From Thiobacillus denitrificans (GTDB lineage Bacteria; Pseudomonadota; Gammaproteobacteria; Burkholderiales; Thiobacillaceae): a DNA stretch of 64,000 bases. Positions 1-9,076 of the stretch are shown one piece after another. The notes beneath the pieces were generated by a model. The model was not told the origin of the DNA, ran no database searches, and saw nothing but the letters and a program-made list of their open reading frames with translations. A program made the position numbers and the translations under genes. Position 1 is the stretch's first letter. Each line of letters starts with the position of its first letter. The DNA is taken from assembly GCA_020723405.1 (NCBI GenBank), contig DYIY01000005.1, forward strand, positions 62,001 through 126,000. Reading direction: 5' to 3'.

Positions 1-522
1 GATGGCCAGCAACCGGCCCTCATCGTCCAGGATGGGGGCGGTCATCATGATCACCGGGTGCTTGTGGGGCTGGGAGGAGGTGTAGGGATCGGAGATGTAG
101 GGCCGGTTGCCGGCCAGGGTGTTGCGGATGTACTCCCGGAAGGAGAAATCCTTGCCCCGCCGCTCCGGGGCAAAGGGGGATTCCACGAAGATCCGGCCCT
201 CGCGGCTGAAGATGAACACCTTGTTGTCGAACACCTCATGCAGATCCGCCCGCCCGTCCAGCAGGGCCTGGGCCCGGTCCGGGTCCGCCAGGGCTTGCCG
301 GGGCAGGGATCGGGCGGCAGCCGTCAGCAGCAGATGAGCCGTCTCCAGCCGGGTATCCAGAGACTCCGCCGCCGTCCTGAGCATGGCGTACTGGGTGCGG
401 AAAATCTCTGCCACGAGGGCATCGCGGAAGCGTTCCACCACGAAAAAGGCGGTGGCCGCCAGCAGGACTGCCAGTAACGCGCTGACCGTGAGGCTGAGTT
501 TGGTCTTGATGTTCAAGGCCAT
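1..522 (-). CDS. Cache-domain membrane sensor protein (N-terminal part, cut by window start)
   Basis: The frame is open from an ATG at 522 to the window edge (174 codons). The N-terminus has a short basic stretch and one membrane helix (about residues 10-28). An extracytoplasmic region follows with features of a double-Cache domain: a motif reading FSFREYIRNTLAG, then YISDPY, then PVIMMTAPI. Such domains sit in the periplasm of histidine kinases, diguanylate cyclases or chemoreceptors and bind small ligands. The output domain lies outside the window, so the protein class cannot be decided. The gene is transcribed away from the small membrane protein gene to its right. Confidence 0.75.
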   Translation of the reverse strand, partial: MALNIKTKLSLTVSALLAVLLAATAFFVVERFRDALVAEIFRTQYAMLRTAAESLDTRLETAHLLLTAAARSLPRQALADPDRAQALLDGRADLHEVFDNKVFIFSREGRIFVESPFAPERRGKDFSFREYIRNTLAGNRPYISDPYTSSQPHKHPVIMMTAPILDDEGRLLAI

Positions 523-690
523 GTGCCGGGACGCTCTTGGGTAAAGACAGCGGGTCCAGATGTTACCCCCATAGTGATTCCGGGCATGGTCTGGCCTCTA
601 CGGCACAAACGTACCAGGGGCATGTCCGATTCCGTTCTCCGCTATCGCCGTAACCCGCGCCACAATGGCGTTTTTGCCCCTCTGCCGCCC

Positions 691-1083
691 ATGGACCGCA
701 CACTCCGCTACTTCCGCACGCTCAGCTCGGGGAAGATCACGCTCTGGTGCTACCTCATCTGGTGGGGGGTCACCGTGTACTTCCGCTTCGATCCCACTCC
801 GGCCATCTGGCTCAATGCCCTGGGCATCAGCGCGGTGATCGGCGTGGCCCTCAAGCTGTCGGTGGGCGGTGCGGGCGGGGCCAAGGCCGATCCCTGGGTG
901 ACCTTCCGGCTGTTCTGGATGCCCTTCGCGGTGTCCAGCTTTTCCTCCCTGATCAAGGGCCACGGCTACGTGCTGATCTTTCCTGCCGATCTCCGGGAAC
1001 TGGCGGTGTCCTGCGCCGCCTGCGCTCTGTTCCTGGCTGTCGTGGTCCTGCTCAAGCGGCTGTCCCCGCCGGGCGCCGCCTGA
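691..1083 (+). CDS. Small conserved membrane protein of unknown function
   Basis: A 130-aa protein if the ATG at 691 is used; an in-frame ATG at 622 and the open frame back to 523 are alternatives. I prefer 691 because the upstream extension is basic and low in membrane character, while the protein from 691 begins MDRTLRYFRTLSSG and goes straight into a hydrophobic helix. There are about three to four membrane segments (near residues 14-30, 35-52, 70-85 and 100-122). No catalytic motif is visible. It stands alone, divergent from the sensor gene and convergent with the mutarotase gene. Confidence 0.6.
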   Translation: MDRTLRYFRTLSSGKITLWCYLIWWGVTVYFRFDPTPAIWLNALGISAVIGVALKLSVGGAGGAKADPWVTFRLFWMPFAVSSFSSLIKGHGYVLIFPADLRELAVSCAACALFLAVVVLLKRLSPPGAA

Positions 1084-1093
1084 ACGTCCCGCC

Positions 1094-1999
1094 TCAGAGG
1101 GGCTTGGCGGAATACTCCACGGCCAGCCTGTGCACCTGGCCCGGGGCCACGCTGACCACGTTCTCCAAAGCGTTGGCCGATTCCACGCAGACCATGCGCC
1201 GCCAGCCTTCCGGGCCGAAGTCGCCCATCTTGTCGGCCTTCTCCGTCCACGGCGTCCACACCACGGTGGAGCGGGAGCTGGACTTGGCCACCACGATGCG
1301 CCGCCGCAGGCGCCGGTCCACGATCTCGCAGGTGGCCTCGGTGTCCAGGTAGACCCGGTCCACCTCGCCGGCGCAACGGATGGCGCCGGCCTGGACGTGG
1401 CGGTTGCCGCCGTCCACCTTGTCCACGAAGGCGCTGCCTTCCAGGCCGGTGATCTCGATGTCGGCGATGTCGCCGATCTGGAAGTAGGTGTGCAGGGCCT
1501 CGCCCACGGTCACCGGGGTGCTGCCCAGGTTGTGGGTGGCCAGATCCAGCGTCAGGCTGGCGCCTACGGTGACGGTGAGTTCCAGGCGGGTGGCGTGGGG
1601 CCACTGGGCCTTGCTCTGCTCGGTCTCGCCGATGGCCAGGGTGATCCGGGTCTCGCCGCCGGGCAGGGCCTGGCTGGCGACCACGTCCCATAGGGTGGTG
1701 CGGGCGAAGCCGTGGGCCGGGTAGCCGCTTTCCGTGGCGTGGGGGCCGAACCAGGGCCAACACACCGGCACGCCGCCGCGGATGGACTTGCCCGGGGCGA
1801 ATTTGGCGTAGTCGGACAGCCAGACCACCGGCTCGGCCTGGTCCTTGGGCCGGAAGGTGGTGACGTGGGCGCCCTGGAGGCACAGGTAGGCGGTGCCCAG
1901 GGCGTTGTCGATTTCAGCGAACACCAGGCCGCCGGGGCCTTCGATGAACTTGAGCTGGTCGGCGAGGGCAAAGCGGGTGTTGAGGTCGGCGAGGGTCAT
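1094..1999 (-). CDS. D-hexose-6-phosphate mutarotase (aldose-1-epimerase-like, YeaD family)
   Basis: A 301-aa protein of the galactose-mutarotase fold that interconverts the anomers of hexose 6-phosphates. The ATG at 1999 is preceded by AAGGAG at the right spacing, so the longer open frame to 2236 is not used. Family landmarks are ALGTAYLCLQGAHVTTF near the N-terminus, the SIRGGVPVCWPWFGPH block, the AHGFAR block with a likely active-site His, and a Glu-rich TYFQIGDIADIEI region. The length fits YeaD-type enzymes. It lies 35 bp downstream of the small membrane gene and may be co-transcribed with it and ilvD. Confidence 0.88.
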   Translation of the reverse strand: MTLADLNTRFALADQLKFIEGPGGLVFAEIDNALGTAYLCLQGAHVTTFRPKDQAEPVVWLSDYAKFAPGKSIRGGVPVCWPWFGPHATESGYPAHGFARTTLWDVVASQALPGGETRITLAIGETEQSKAQWPHATRLELTVTVGASLTLDLATHNLGSTPVTVGEALHTYFQIGDIADIEITGLEGSAFVDKVDGGNRHVQAGAIRCAGEVDRVYLDTEATCEIVDRRLRRRIVVAKSSSRSTVVWTPWTEKADKMGDFGPEGWRRMVCVESANALENVVSVAPGQVHRLAVEYSAKPL

Positions 2000-2034
2000 G
2001 CCGGTGCTCCTTGTTATGAGTTGAGAGGAGGCCG

Positions 2035-2388
2035 CTAGGCGGCGAAGAATACGATCCAGTTGAGGGCGATCATGGCCACGCACAGCAGGGCGAAGATGGC
2101 CCCCGCCCGGCCCCGGCCCAGCTTCACGTAGAAGGCGAAGTAGAGGACCGTGGCGATGAAGTTGAAGGGCAACCAGGCCAGGGCCTTGGTCCAGGGGTCG
2201 GCCACGGCGTGGCCCATCTGGGCCAGCATGCCCCACAGGTAGAGGGCGTTGACGCCGATGGCGACGAACAGGAACAGGGGCCAGCTGACGAAGCGGGCGG
2301 CCGTGCCCCCGGCCGAGTCGGCTTCGGGGGAGGCTTCATCCCGGCCCTCCGCGAGTTCGGCGGACTCTGATTCGGCGCGATCGGCCAT
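2035..2388 (-). CDS. Small membrane protein of unknown function
   Basis: A 117-aa protein with an acidic, disordered N-terminus (about residues 1-30). It is followed by three hydrophobic helices near residues 34-56, 70-88 and 95-115. The ATG overlaps the ilvD stop codon (ATGA), so it is translationally coupled to ilvD. I do not recognise a named family and no catalytic residues stand out. Position and coupling suggest expression with ilvD, but nothing ties it to branched-chain amino acid synthesis. Confidence 0.7.
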   Translation of the reverse strand: MADRAESESAELAEGRDEASPEADSAGGTAARFVSWPLFLFVAIGVNALYLWGMLAQMGHAVADPWTKALAWLPFNFIATVLYFAFYVKLGRGRAGAIFALLCVAMIALNWIVFFAA

Positions 2389-4244
2389 CAGCCCTTGCGT
2401 TCCACCTGGGATACGTCGCGCACCGCGCCGTTGGCCGCCGAGGTGGTCATGGCGGCATAGGCGCGCAGGGCGGCGGACACCGGGCGGTTGCGGCCCACCG
2501 GCTGCCAGGCTTCGGCGCCCCGCGCTTCCATGGCCTGGCGTCGTTGGGCCAGGGTGGCGTCATCCACGGCCACGCGAATGATCCGCTTGGGGATGTCGAT
2601 CTCGATGGTATCCCCCTCCTCCACCAGGCCGATGGTGCCGCCTTCCGCCGCCTCCGGGGAGACGTGGCCGATGGACAGGCCCGAGGTGCCGCCGGAGAAG
2701 CGGCCGTCGGTGATGAGGGCGCAGGCCTTGCCCAGGCCCTTGGACTTGAGATAGCTGGTGGGATAGAGCATCTCCTGCATGCCCGGGCCGCCCCGGGGGC
2801 CTTCGTAGCGGATGATGACCACGTCGCCGGCCTGGACGCGATCAGCCAGGATGGCTTCCACCGCCGCGTCCTGGCTCTCGAAGAGGCGCGCCGGGCCCGT
2901 GAAGCTGAGGTTGCTGGCGTCCACCCCGGCGGTCTTCACGATGCAGCCGTCCAGGGCCAGGTTGCCGTAGAGCACGGCCAGGCCGCCGTCCTGGGAATAG
3001 GCGTGGGACTTGTCGCGGATGCAGCCGGTGCCCCGGTCCAGATCCAGTTCCGGATAGCGGCGGTCCTGGCTGAAGGCCACCTGGGTGGGCACGCCCCCGG
3101 GGGCCGCCTTGAAGAATTCGAACACCGACAGGTCGTGGGCCTGCATCACGTCCCACACCTGCAGGGCACCGCCCAGGGTCTTGCTGTGCACGGTATGGCA
3201 GTTGCGATGCAGCAGACCGGCCCGGTCCAGTTCCCCCAGGATGGCCAGCACGCCCCCGGCCCGGTGCACGTCTTCCATGTGGTAGAGCTGGGTGGACGGC
3301 GCCACCTTGGCCAGGTGGGGCACCTTGCGGGACAGCCGGTCGATGTCCTTCATGGTGAAGTCCACCCCCGCCTCCCGGGCCGCCGCCAGCAGGTGCAGCA
3401 CGGTGTTGGTGGAACCGCCCATGGCGATGTCCAGGCACATGGCGTTCTCGAAGGCCTCGAAGGTGGCGATGGCCCGGGGCAGGACCGACTCGTCATTCTT
3501 CTCGTAGTAACGGCGGGCCAACTCCACGCTCAACCGTCCGGCCCGCAGGAACAGATCCTTGCGGTCGGCGTGGGTGGCCAGCAGGGAACCGTTGCCCGGC
3601 AGGGACAGGCCCAGGGCCTCGGTGAGGCAGTTCATGGAATTGGCCGTGAACATGCCGGAGCAGGAGCCGCAGGTGGGGCAGGCGGAGCGTTCCATGTCCG
3701 CCACCTCCTGGTCCGAGTTCTTGCTGTCGGCCGCCTCGATCATGGCGTCGATCAGGTCCACGTGGCGGATCTGCCCGTGCCACTGCACCTTGCCCGCTTC
3801 CATGGGGCCGCCGGAGACGAACACCGCCGGGATGTTGAGGCGCAGGGCGGCCATGAGCATGCCCGGGGTGATCTTGTCGCAGTTGGAGATGCACACCATG
3901 GCGTCGGCGCAATGGGCGTTCACCATGTATTCCACGGAATCGGCGATCAGGTCCCGGCTGGGCAGGGAATAGAGCATGCCGCCGTGGCCCATGGCGATGC
4001 CGTCATCCACGGCGATGGTGTTGAATTCCTTGGCGATGCCCCCGGCCGCCTCGATCTCCCGGGCCACCATCTGGCCCAGGTCCTTCAGGTGCACGTGGCC
4101 GGGCACGAACTGGGTGAAGGAGTTGACCACGGCCACGATGGGCTTGCCGAAATCCCCATCCTTCATGCCGGTGGCCCGCCACAGGGCGCGGGCCCCGGCC
4201 ATGTTGCGGCCGTGGGTGGAGGTGCGGGAACGGTAATCGGGCAT
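2388..4244 (-). CDS. ilvD: Dihydroxy-acid dehydratase
   Basis: A 618-aa enzyme of valine, leucine and isoleucine synthesis that dehydrates 2,3-dihydroxy acids to 2-keto acids using an iron-sulfur cluster and Mg2+. The start at ATG 4244 gives [20 protein letters not shown], matching the family N-terminus; a TTG nine bases upstream is less likely. Cluster and metal ligands are visible: NCDK at 121-124, CPTCGSC at 189-195 and [11 protein letters not shown] at about 80-90. The length is normal. It is divergent from lgt across a 55-bp gap. Confidence 0.97.
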   Translation of the reverse strand: MPDYRSRTSTHGRNMAGARALWRATGMKDGDFGKPIVAVVNSFTQFVPGHVHLKDLGQMVAREIEAAGGIAKEFNTIAVDDGIAMGHGGMLYSLPSRDLIADSVEYMVNAHCADAMVCISNCDKITPGMLMAALRLNIPAVFVSGGPMEAGKVQWHGQIRHVDLIDAMIEAADSKNSDQEVADMERSACPTCGSCSGMFTANSMNCLTEALGLSLPGNGSLLATHADRKDLFLRAGRLSVELARRYYEKNDESVLPRAIATFEAFENAMCLDIAMGGSTNTVLHLLAAAREAGVDFTMKDIDRLSRKVPHLAKVAPSTQLYHMEDVHRAGGVLAILGELDRAGLLHRNCHTVHSKTLGGALQVWDVMQAHDLSVFEFFKAAPGGVPTQVAFSQDRRYPELDLDRGTGCIRDKSHAYSQDGGLAVLYGNLALDGCIVKTAGVDASNLSFTGPARLFESQDAAVEAILADRVQAGDVVIIRYEGPRGGPGMQEMLYPTSYLKSKGLGKACALITDGRFSGGTSGLSIGHVSPEAAEGGTIGLVEEGDTIEIDIPKRIIRVAVDDATLAQRRQAMEARGAEAWQPVGRNRPVSAALRAYAAMTTSAANGAVRDVSQVERKG

Positions 4245-4264
4245 GGCTGACAATCTCGGCTGGC

Positions 4265-4270
4265 TATAAT
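4265..4270 (+). promoter_or_regulatory. Possible -10 element (TATAAT) ahead of lgt
   Basis: A perfect TATAAT lies 29 bp before the lgt ATG in the ilvD-lgt divergent gap. No convincing -35 lies 16-18 bp upstream. The same context, GCTATA(A/C)TCCCGGGC, occurs ahead of the tRNA-Ala gene at 5114-5128, which supports a promoter role. Assignment to lgt is an inference. Confidence 0.35.
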
Positions 4271-4299
4271 CCCGGGCATTTTAGCCCAGCGCGCCCGCC

Positions 4300-5094
4300 A
4301 TGCTCGTCCATCCCCAATTCGATCCCGTGGCCCTGGCCATCGGCCCCCTGGCCGTGCGCTGGTACGGGCTCATGTACGTGTGCGCCTTTGCCGCCTTCAT
4401 GCTGCTGGGCCTGCGCCGCACAAAAACCCGACCCGACCAGGGCTGGACCCGGGAAGAACTGGACGACCTGATGTTCTGGGGCGTCATCGGCGTGGTGGTG
4501 GGCGGCCGCCTGGGCCAGGTGTTGTTCTACGAACCGGCCCACTATCTGGCCAACCCCCTGGAAATCCTGGCCGTGTGGCACGGCGGCATGGCCTTCCACG
4601 GCGGCCTCATCGGCGTCTTGCTGGTCCTGGCCCGCCATGCCCGCAAGTTCGGCCGCAGCTTCCTGGAAGTGGGCGACTTCGTCGGTCCCCTGGTGCCCCT
4701 GGGCCTCCTGTTCGGGCGCATCGGCAACTTCATCAACGGCGAACTGTGGGGCCGCCCCGCCGACCCCAGCCTGCCCTGGGCCATGGTCTTCCCCCAGGCC
4801 GGCGACGGCGTGGCCCGCCACCCCTCCCAGCTTTACCAGGCCAGCCTCGAAGGCCTGGCCCTGTTCGTCATCCTCTGGCTCTACACCAGCCGGCCCCGTC
4901 CGGTGGGCGCCGCCTCGGGCCTGTTCCTGCTGGGCTACGGCAGCTTCCGCTTCATCGCCGAATACTTCCGCGACCCGGACGCCGGCATCTTCGGCAAATC
5001 CGACGTGATCAGCATGGGCCAGTGGCTGTCGCTGCCCATGATCGTCCTGGGGCTCTGGCTGTTCACCCGGGCCCGGCAAAGGGCCCCCGGCTAG
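4300..5094 (+). CDS. lgt: Phosphatidylglycerol-prolipoprotein diacylglyceryl transferase
   Basis: A 264-aa inner-membrane enzyme that transfers a diacylglyceryl group from phosphatidylglycerol to the lipobox cysteine of prolipoproteins, the first step of lipoprotein maturation. Family signatures are present: HGGMAFHGG at 94-102 with the conserved His, and the Lgt signature [14 protein letters not shown] at 139-152. About seven hydrophobic helices are visible and the length is typical. No strong Shine-Dalgarno is visible before the ATG. It is followed closely by a tRNA gene. Confidence 0.97.
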   Translation: MLVHPQFDPVALAIGPLAVRWYGLMYVCAFAAFMLLGLRRTKTRPDQGWTREELDDLMFWGVIGVVVGGRLGQVLFYEPAHYLANPLEILAVWHGGMAFHGGLIGVLLVLARHARKFGRSFLEVGDFVGPLVPLGLLFGRIGNFINGELWGRPADPSLPWAMVFPQAGDGVARHPSQLYQASLEGLALFVILWLYTSRPRPVGAASGLFLLGYGSFRFIAEYFRDPDAGIFGKSDVISMGQWLSLPMIVLGLWLFTRARQRAPG

Positions 5095-5114
5095 GAGCCC
5101 GTTGGGGTTTTCGC

Positions 5115-5120
5115 TATACT
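5115..5120 (+). promoter_or_regulatory. Probable -10 element of the tRNA-Ala gene
   Basis: TATACT lies 15 bp before the first base of the mature tRNA and is followed by a GC-rich discriminator (CCCGGG). GC-rich discriminators are typical of stable-RNA promoters under growth-rate control. No clear -35 is present. Confidence 0.4.
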
Positions 5121-5135
5121 CCCGGGCCTGTTCAA

Positions 5136-5211
<76 letters not shown>

Positions 5212-5221
5212 CTCTTCAGAA

Positions 5222-5249
5222 AACCAACCGTTCTCGGTTGGTTTTTTTT
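5222..5249 (+). terminator. Rho-independent terminator after tRNA-Ala
   Basis: Perfect 9-bp stem AACCAACCG / CGGTTGGTT with a TTCT loop, followed by six more T residues. It starts 10 nt after the tRNA CCA end and should terminate the lgt-tRNA transcript. Confidence 0.93.
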
Positions 5250-5467
5250 CGCCCCTTTCCCCAGTGCTGGCGCGGGTTCTGGCCTTGCTGCGACGGACGC
5301 CACCGTCCCCAATGACCCAATTTCGGGCGGTTTTCCGTTCTCTGTTCCCGCCCATTCTCTGTTTCTGCGAAGGACGCCGCCGCACCCTCTCCTGCATTTA
5401 CGCGGGTTTCCGGCTGCATGTTCGTCAGGAAAACCGCCTTCACGCGGGCGACCCGGCAGGTAGGGGC

Positions 5468-7582
5468 TTACTCGTTAGTGATAGGTCTGACGTCCCATTC
5501 GATTGCATACCCTGGCTTGTAGGCAGCTTGGCTGGTCAATTGGAGCGCCTCCCTCAAATGGGTAGCAAACAGACTGTCGTGAGTCTCGATATGGTCGACA
5601 GCGCGATTGATCGCGTTTCGGAAGGCATCTCGCACGTTCTTCTTCTTGTCGCCAAGTTTTCTCGGTTTTCCTCCTTTGCCGACCGCCCCAGTAATAGCTG
5701 CAACGATCTGCTCCATCTCGTCGTTGATTGCCTCCAGCAATGTCTCATCGCCCTCGCTCTCAGCATCCGCCTTTTCTACCAAAAGCTCCTTGAATCGCGC
5801 TTTGTACTGCGCGACGGCTTTCGGGTCAGCAACAACGCCAGCGTCAGTTAGAAGCGGGCCATCAGAAATCGAAAATCCCTCTTCGATGTCTTCTGGCGCA
5901 ACAGCAATACTGGTCATTGAGTTCATGGAACCAGCGGCGCAGGCAAACATGACTTCGGAAATAGACGACTCCCGGTCAGGGTAGGCTAAGAGAATGTTGA
6001 TGTACTCCGCCCCCTTGTCCACTCCCTTGAGCGCAAATCCTTTCCGGCCTTGAAATCGCGCAGTCCAGACGTCGCCCCATTTTCTGAAGTAGTTTTCGGG
6101 CTCAGTAATAATAGTCGTCACCGATGGAACCGAGATTGTTGAGCCTGATTCGTAAGCTGTACGTAGCAAGCAGTCGCCGGGGAGAGTTCGCTTCACAATG
6201 GCGGTCACATTTCTCTGGATCATTAATTCCATCGCTCCAGAAACTTCAGCGCCATGTCGCCGATAAAGGTCGAAGATTTTTTGTGCTGCCTGCGTCGGTG
6301 ATTCATCAAGGGCTCGGAACGCTCGGGTCACCTCACTGAATCGGCTGATGAATTCTCCGAGATCGGTCATGTCGCGGACTTGATTGGCGCGCTCAAGGTA
6401 AGCCGCAGCCAGAATCTTGTCTTCATCCTTGTCGCGGCTTTGGGTGAAGACATCTACTGCGTAGGCATCGAGAGGATCGTATTGCTCGGCCTTTGCTGCG
6501 ATGATTGCATAGCGCCGATCAATGCATTGTGAGCACCCCCCACAATGTGTGCACCCCTTGGGCATTTCCCATGTATGGGCACAGCTCCTCGATTCGCCGA
6601 TCATCTCCTGGCAACCTGCCTTCATGATCGACTCGACGATCTCGGCCTTCGTTTTCCAGAAAAAGGGGTTGTCGACCCTGAAAGGCTCCCCTGCTACCAA
6701 GGAAAGAATTCGCTGAAACCCTCGCATTACCACCGGATGTGTTGTGCGAGTGGCGCGTCCTCCCACTACTTGGGCACGTACCGGAAGATTCAGACTGACG
6801 ACGCCGTTCTCATAGAAACGAACGCCCGTTAGCCCCAGCATCTTTGCAATAGTTGCGCCCAACGACACAAAGAGGAACGAACGCGTGCGTTGAGTGTATT
6901 CGCGGTTCAGATTCTTGCTTTTATGAACGCGAATGGTGATGTGGCGGGGTGCGTTGGCACCTGCTTTCGCTCGGAGCTTCTCCTCCAACGTCCGATAGCG
7001 GGTGTTGGTTTTCGATGTCGATTTATGAGTGACGAGAACAATCTTGTTCTTCTGCGTTACCGATTCTTCAATCGCGCCTGCCAGAGAATCAAGCCCGCCA
7101 GAGAACATAACGATCTGCTGTGGGTTGCCGTAATACTCACGTTCATCGTTGAAGCCAAGGTACTCCTGCACCGGGCGACTTTTCTCGAGGCGCACAAAGT
7201 CGAACGTGTAGTTGTCATCGGAGAGAAAGTTCAGTGTTGAACACAGCGCCTCGGTGACCTCTGTGCTGCGCCAGAGGTCAAGCTGTCGCACCGGTATGAC
7301 GAAATGAAGATCACGCCGCCACCCGTTACCGAATCTGTCGACGTCGTCTGCCGCGCGCTTGATTGCTTGGTCTGCGCAATAGACGTAGGTCGCGATTTCC
7401 ATCAGATCGTGAAATGCTGGAGGTATCCCCTTGAACATTCGTGAGTGGATGTCCTCGACGCGAAGCGTGATGTTGCCTTGGCCATTTTGCCCACTCAGCC
7501 TTAATCGAAGATCGCGCTTGGCATCTTCAACGACCCCTTCCTTCGTTGCGTCGCCGCAGAATACATACCGCTTATCCTTCAT
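5468..7582 (-). CDS. QueC-like PP-loop ATPase with long extra regions (candidate defence protein)
   Basis: A 704-aa protein. Residues about 155-360 resemble QueC, the enzyme that makes 7-cyano-7-deazaguanine. They carry the PP-loop SGGLDS at 161-166, a conserved ENG (258-260), and a four-Cys zinc knuckle C344-x2-C347-x2-C350-x2-C353 preceded by C334, ending in IDRR. Ordinary QueC is only about 230 aa; here about 155 residues precede and 340 follow the core, with no family I can name. It overlaps the upstream gene by 11 bp and ends an operon with a winged-helix regulator. No other queuosine genes are nearby, so preQ0 synthesis for tRNA is unlikely. QueC-like proteins are known in anti-phage systems such as Qat and type IV CBASS, but their partner genes are absent here. 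Confidence 0.8.
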   Translation of the reverse strand: MKDKRYVFCGDATKEGVVEDAKRDLRLRLSGQNGQGNITLRVEDIHSRMFKGIPPAFHDLMEIATYVYCADQAIKRAADDVDRFGNGWRRDLHFVIPVRQLDLWRSTEVTEALCSTLNFLSDDNYTFDFVRLEKSRPVQEYLGFNDEREYYGNPQQIVMFSGGLDSLAGAIEESVTQKNKIVLVTHKSTSKTNTRYRTLEEKLRAKAGANAPRHITIRVHKSKNLNREYTQRTRSFLFVSLGATIAKMLGLTGVRFYENGVVSLNLPVRAQVVGGRATRTTHPVVMRGFQRILSLVAGEPFRVDNPFFWKTKAEIVESIMKAGCQEMIGESRSCAHTWEMPKGCTHCGGCSQCIDRRYAIIAAKAEQYDPLDAYAVDVFTQSRDKDEDKILAAAYLERANQVRDMTDLGEFISRFSEVTRAFRALDESPTQAAQKIFDLYRRHGAEVSGAMELMIQRNVTAIVKRTLPGDCLLRTAYESGSTISVPSVTTIITEPENYFRKWGDVWTARFQGRKGFALKGVDKGAEYINILLAYPDRESSISEVMFACAAGSMNSMTSIAVAPEDIEEGFSISDGPLLTDAGVVADPKAVAQYKARFKELLVEKADAESEGDETLLEAINDEMEQIVAAITGAVGKGGKPRKLGDKKKNVRDAFRNAINRAVDHIETHDSLFATHLREALQLTSQAAYKPGYAIEWDVRPITNE

Positions 7583-8357
7583 TGCAGCGCGCCCCCACTC
7601 TCAGCTCATCCGTTATTTTCTTCAGCGCGTAGCTGGCAAAGCCATCGGATGTTTTCCGAGAAATATCACCGTTGCCCTTGTACCGATGCTTTGAAAACCA
7701 GTCCGTCGAGTAGTCCTCAACAATCAAGGACGCCTCACGGCAGTGCGTTTCAAGCGCAGAAACAAACTGCGCCACTTGGTTCTGTGTCGTAAACCGCATT
7801 CCTTCCCCGACATGAGTGTCCAAGGTCTTGCTCAGGAAGTAGTTCAGACTTTCGTGAGTCAGCCTGGCGAAAAACCTGCGCGACAAGTGTCCGAATTCAG
7901 CCTCTTTCCCCAGGGTGGCCAGTCCGGCCTTGAGGGTGTCCGGGTCGTAGAACAATGAGGCCACCTTGTTGGTCATGATGTCGTTAACTGCACCGATCAA
8001 TGCACGATTTGCCACTTCGCCCAGGTCTGAACGCTCAATGGATGAATAGGCACGACGATCCAGTGCCTCGGAAATTGCCGTAGTCAGATCCACGAGCGTG
8101 GCATCGGATGGCAAGGAAAGTCCGACTGTCCGAAGATGCGCCAGTAGGTCAGGCTTTTTGGCAGCGATGCCAAGCTGGGTCATTAGCCAGGCAGCTTCGG
8201 TGAAGCCCTTGTCGTTCAACACAAAGGAAAAAGCATTCCCTGCCGCAACGATGGTGGCATTTGCGACTTCTGCGACATCGGCCCCTGACACGATGAGGCC
8301 AACGACGTCCCTCCAGGCCTTCGTTCTTGGCAGGACTCCAAGCCGGATATGCCCCAT
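7572..8357 (-). CDS. Protein of unknown family encoded with the QueC-like protein
   Basis: A 261-aa, mostly helical soluble protein. The ATG at 8357 has GGGGAG upstream. No signal peptide, membrane helix, nucleotide-binding loop or nuclease motif can be seen. The C-terminal half is rich in charged and aromatic residues (for example YSTDWFSKHRYKGNGD). It overlaps the next gene by 11 bp and lies 38 bp after the regulator gene, so the three are almost certainly one operon. The pairing suggests a substrate, sensor or scaffold partner for the QueC-like enzyme; that is inference only. Confidence 0.75.
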   Translation of the reverse strand: MGHIRLGVLPRTKAWRDVVGLIVSGADVAEVANATIVAAGNAFSFVLNDKGFTEAAWLMTQLGIAAKKPDLLAHLRTVGLSLPSDATLVDLTTAISEALDRRAYSSIERSDLGEVANRALIGAVNDIMTNKVASLFYDPDTLKAGLATLGKEAEFGHLSRRFFARLTHESLNYFLSKTLDTHVGEGMRFTTQNQVAQFVSALETHCREASLIVEDYSTDWFSKHRYKGNGDISRKTSDGFASYALKKITDELRVGARCNEG

Positions 8358-8395
8358 GAAGCGATCTCCCCTTTCCTTGCCTCAGGGCATCGTCG

Positions 8396-8629
8396 TCACT
8401 CTGTGCGCTTGATGACAACGATGCTGCGCGCTTTTCTGTCTTCTTTCTTCAAATACCCCTTGCGTACCAACTGCGCGATCTGTTCATGGGCGCTGGCGTG
8501 GCTGATGCCGAGCGCCTCGGCCAGTTCCTTGACGGTGGGCGGCAAGCCCGTGCTATCGAGGATTTGGCAGATCGCTCTCAGCGTTCTTGCCTGCGGCTCC
8601 GTAATGCCTTCGGTTTTTTGCTTGCTCAT
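8396..8629 (-). CDS. Small winged-helix regulator (LexA-type DNA-binding domain)
   Basis: A 77-aa protein from ATG 8629, chosen because GAGGAG lies 7 bp upstream; an ATG at 8653 lacks a ribosome site. The sequence TVKELAEALGISHASAHEQI is a helix-turn-helix like the LexA N-terminal domain, followed by a wing (KGYLKKEDRKARSIVV). There is no LexA peptidase domain. It is the first gene of the operon and its promoter contains a perfect palindrome, so it probably represses its own operon. Confidence 0.8.
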   Translation of the reverse strand: MSKQKTEGITEPQARTLRAICQILDSTGLPPTVKELAEALGISHASAHEQIAQLVRKGYLKKEDRKARSIVVIKRTE

Positions 8630-8654
8630 GGCATTGCTCCTCGCCGATTGCATA

Positions 8655-8683
8655 AATATATGACCTGATGAACATCAGGTCAA
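8655..8683 (-). promoter_or_regulatory. Promoter of the QueC-like operon
   Basis: On the minus strand, TTGACC (8683-8678) and TATATT (8660-8655) are separated by exactly 17 bp. This fits a sigma70-type promoter. Predicted transcription starts near 8648, about 20 bp before the regulator ATG. Confidence 0.8.
8661..8682. repeat. Perfect palindromic operator in the promoter spacer
   Basis: TGACCTGATG-AA-CATCAGGTCA, 10-bp arms with a 2-bp centre. It fills the spacer of the promoter and overlaps the -35, so a bound dimer would block RNA polymerase. The neighbouring winged-helix protein is the obvious ligand. Confidence 0.85.
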
Positions 8684-8887
8684 TGGAGGCGACCCGAGGA
8701 AGAAATTCAATCGCTCGGCTATGAGCCAGAGTCCCTGGGGCAGCTCGCCGCGATGGCGACCAGCAATGCCATCATAAATTTGTTCGTAATCTCGCTCACC
8801 CCCACTGATTCGCTCCCAAACGGGATACTCCGACCGCCTTGCGCGCATATTCTTCGTGACGGTCTGATTACTTTACTGGATGCCGAA

Positions 8888-9076
8888 ATGACCGTCGAAC
8901 AAACTCTCCCCGAACTGATGACCCCCCGCCAGCGGGCGCGTGAGGCCGCAGAAATCATTGCAGCTGCCATTGCCCGCCTGCACTCCACCCGGCCTGCCGA
9001 CAGCGACATTCCACTTGGCTTCTCGCCACCCGAGCGCGTTCATACAAACCCCTCTACAGAAGGAGTTTGCAAATGA
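8888..9076 (+). CDS. Small protein upstream of DUF2924 / recombinase genes
   Basis: A 62-aa protein from the ATG at 8888. The frame is open further upstream, with another ATG at 8753, so the protein could be up to 107 aa; neither start has a good ribosome site. The sequence MTPRQRAREAAEIIAAAIAR suggests an amphipathic helix. Its stop overlaps the next start (ATGA), making it the first member of a four-gene coupled integration module. Function unknown. Confidence 0.5.
   Translation: MTVEQTLPELMTPRQRAREAAEIIAAAIARLHSTRPADSDIPLGFSPPERVHTNPSTEGVCK

Noticed and set aside
2544-4250. Long plus-strand open frame opposite ilvD
   Set aside because: It is the mirror of a strongly conserved enzyme gene in high-GC DNA; the translation is His/Gly-rich without any family pattern.
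5468-7582. Calling the QueC-like gene queC
   Set aside because: The length, extra domains and lack of other queuosine genes argue against ordinary preQ0 synthesis.
8753-8887. Longer N-terminus of the first gene in the recombinase module
   Set aside because: The frame is open but has no ribosome site, and composition differs from the following part; left as an alternative only.
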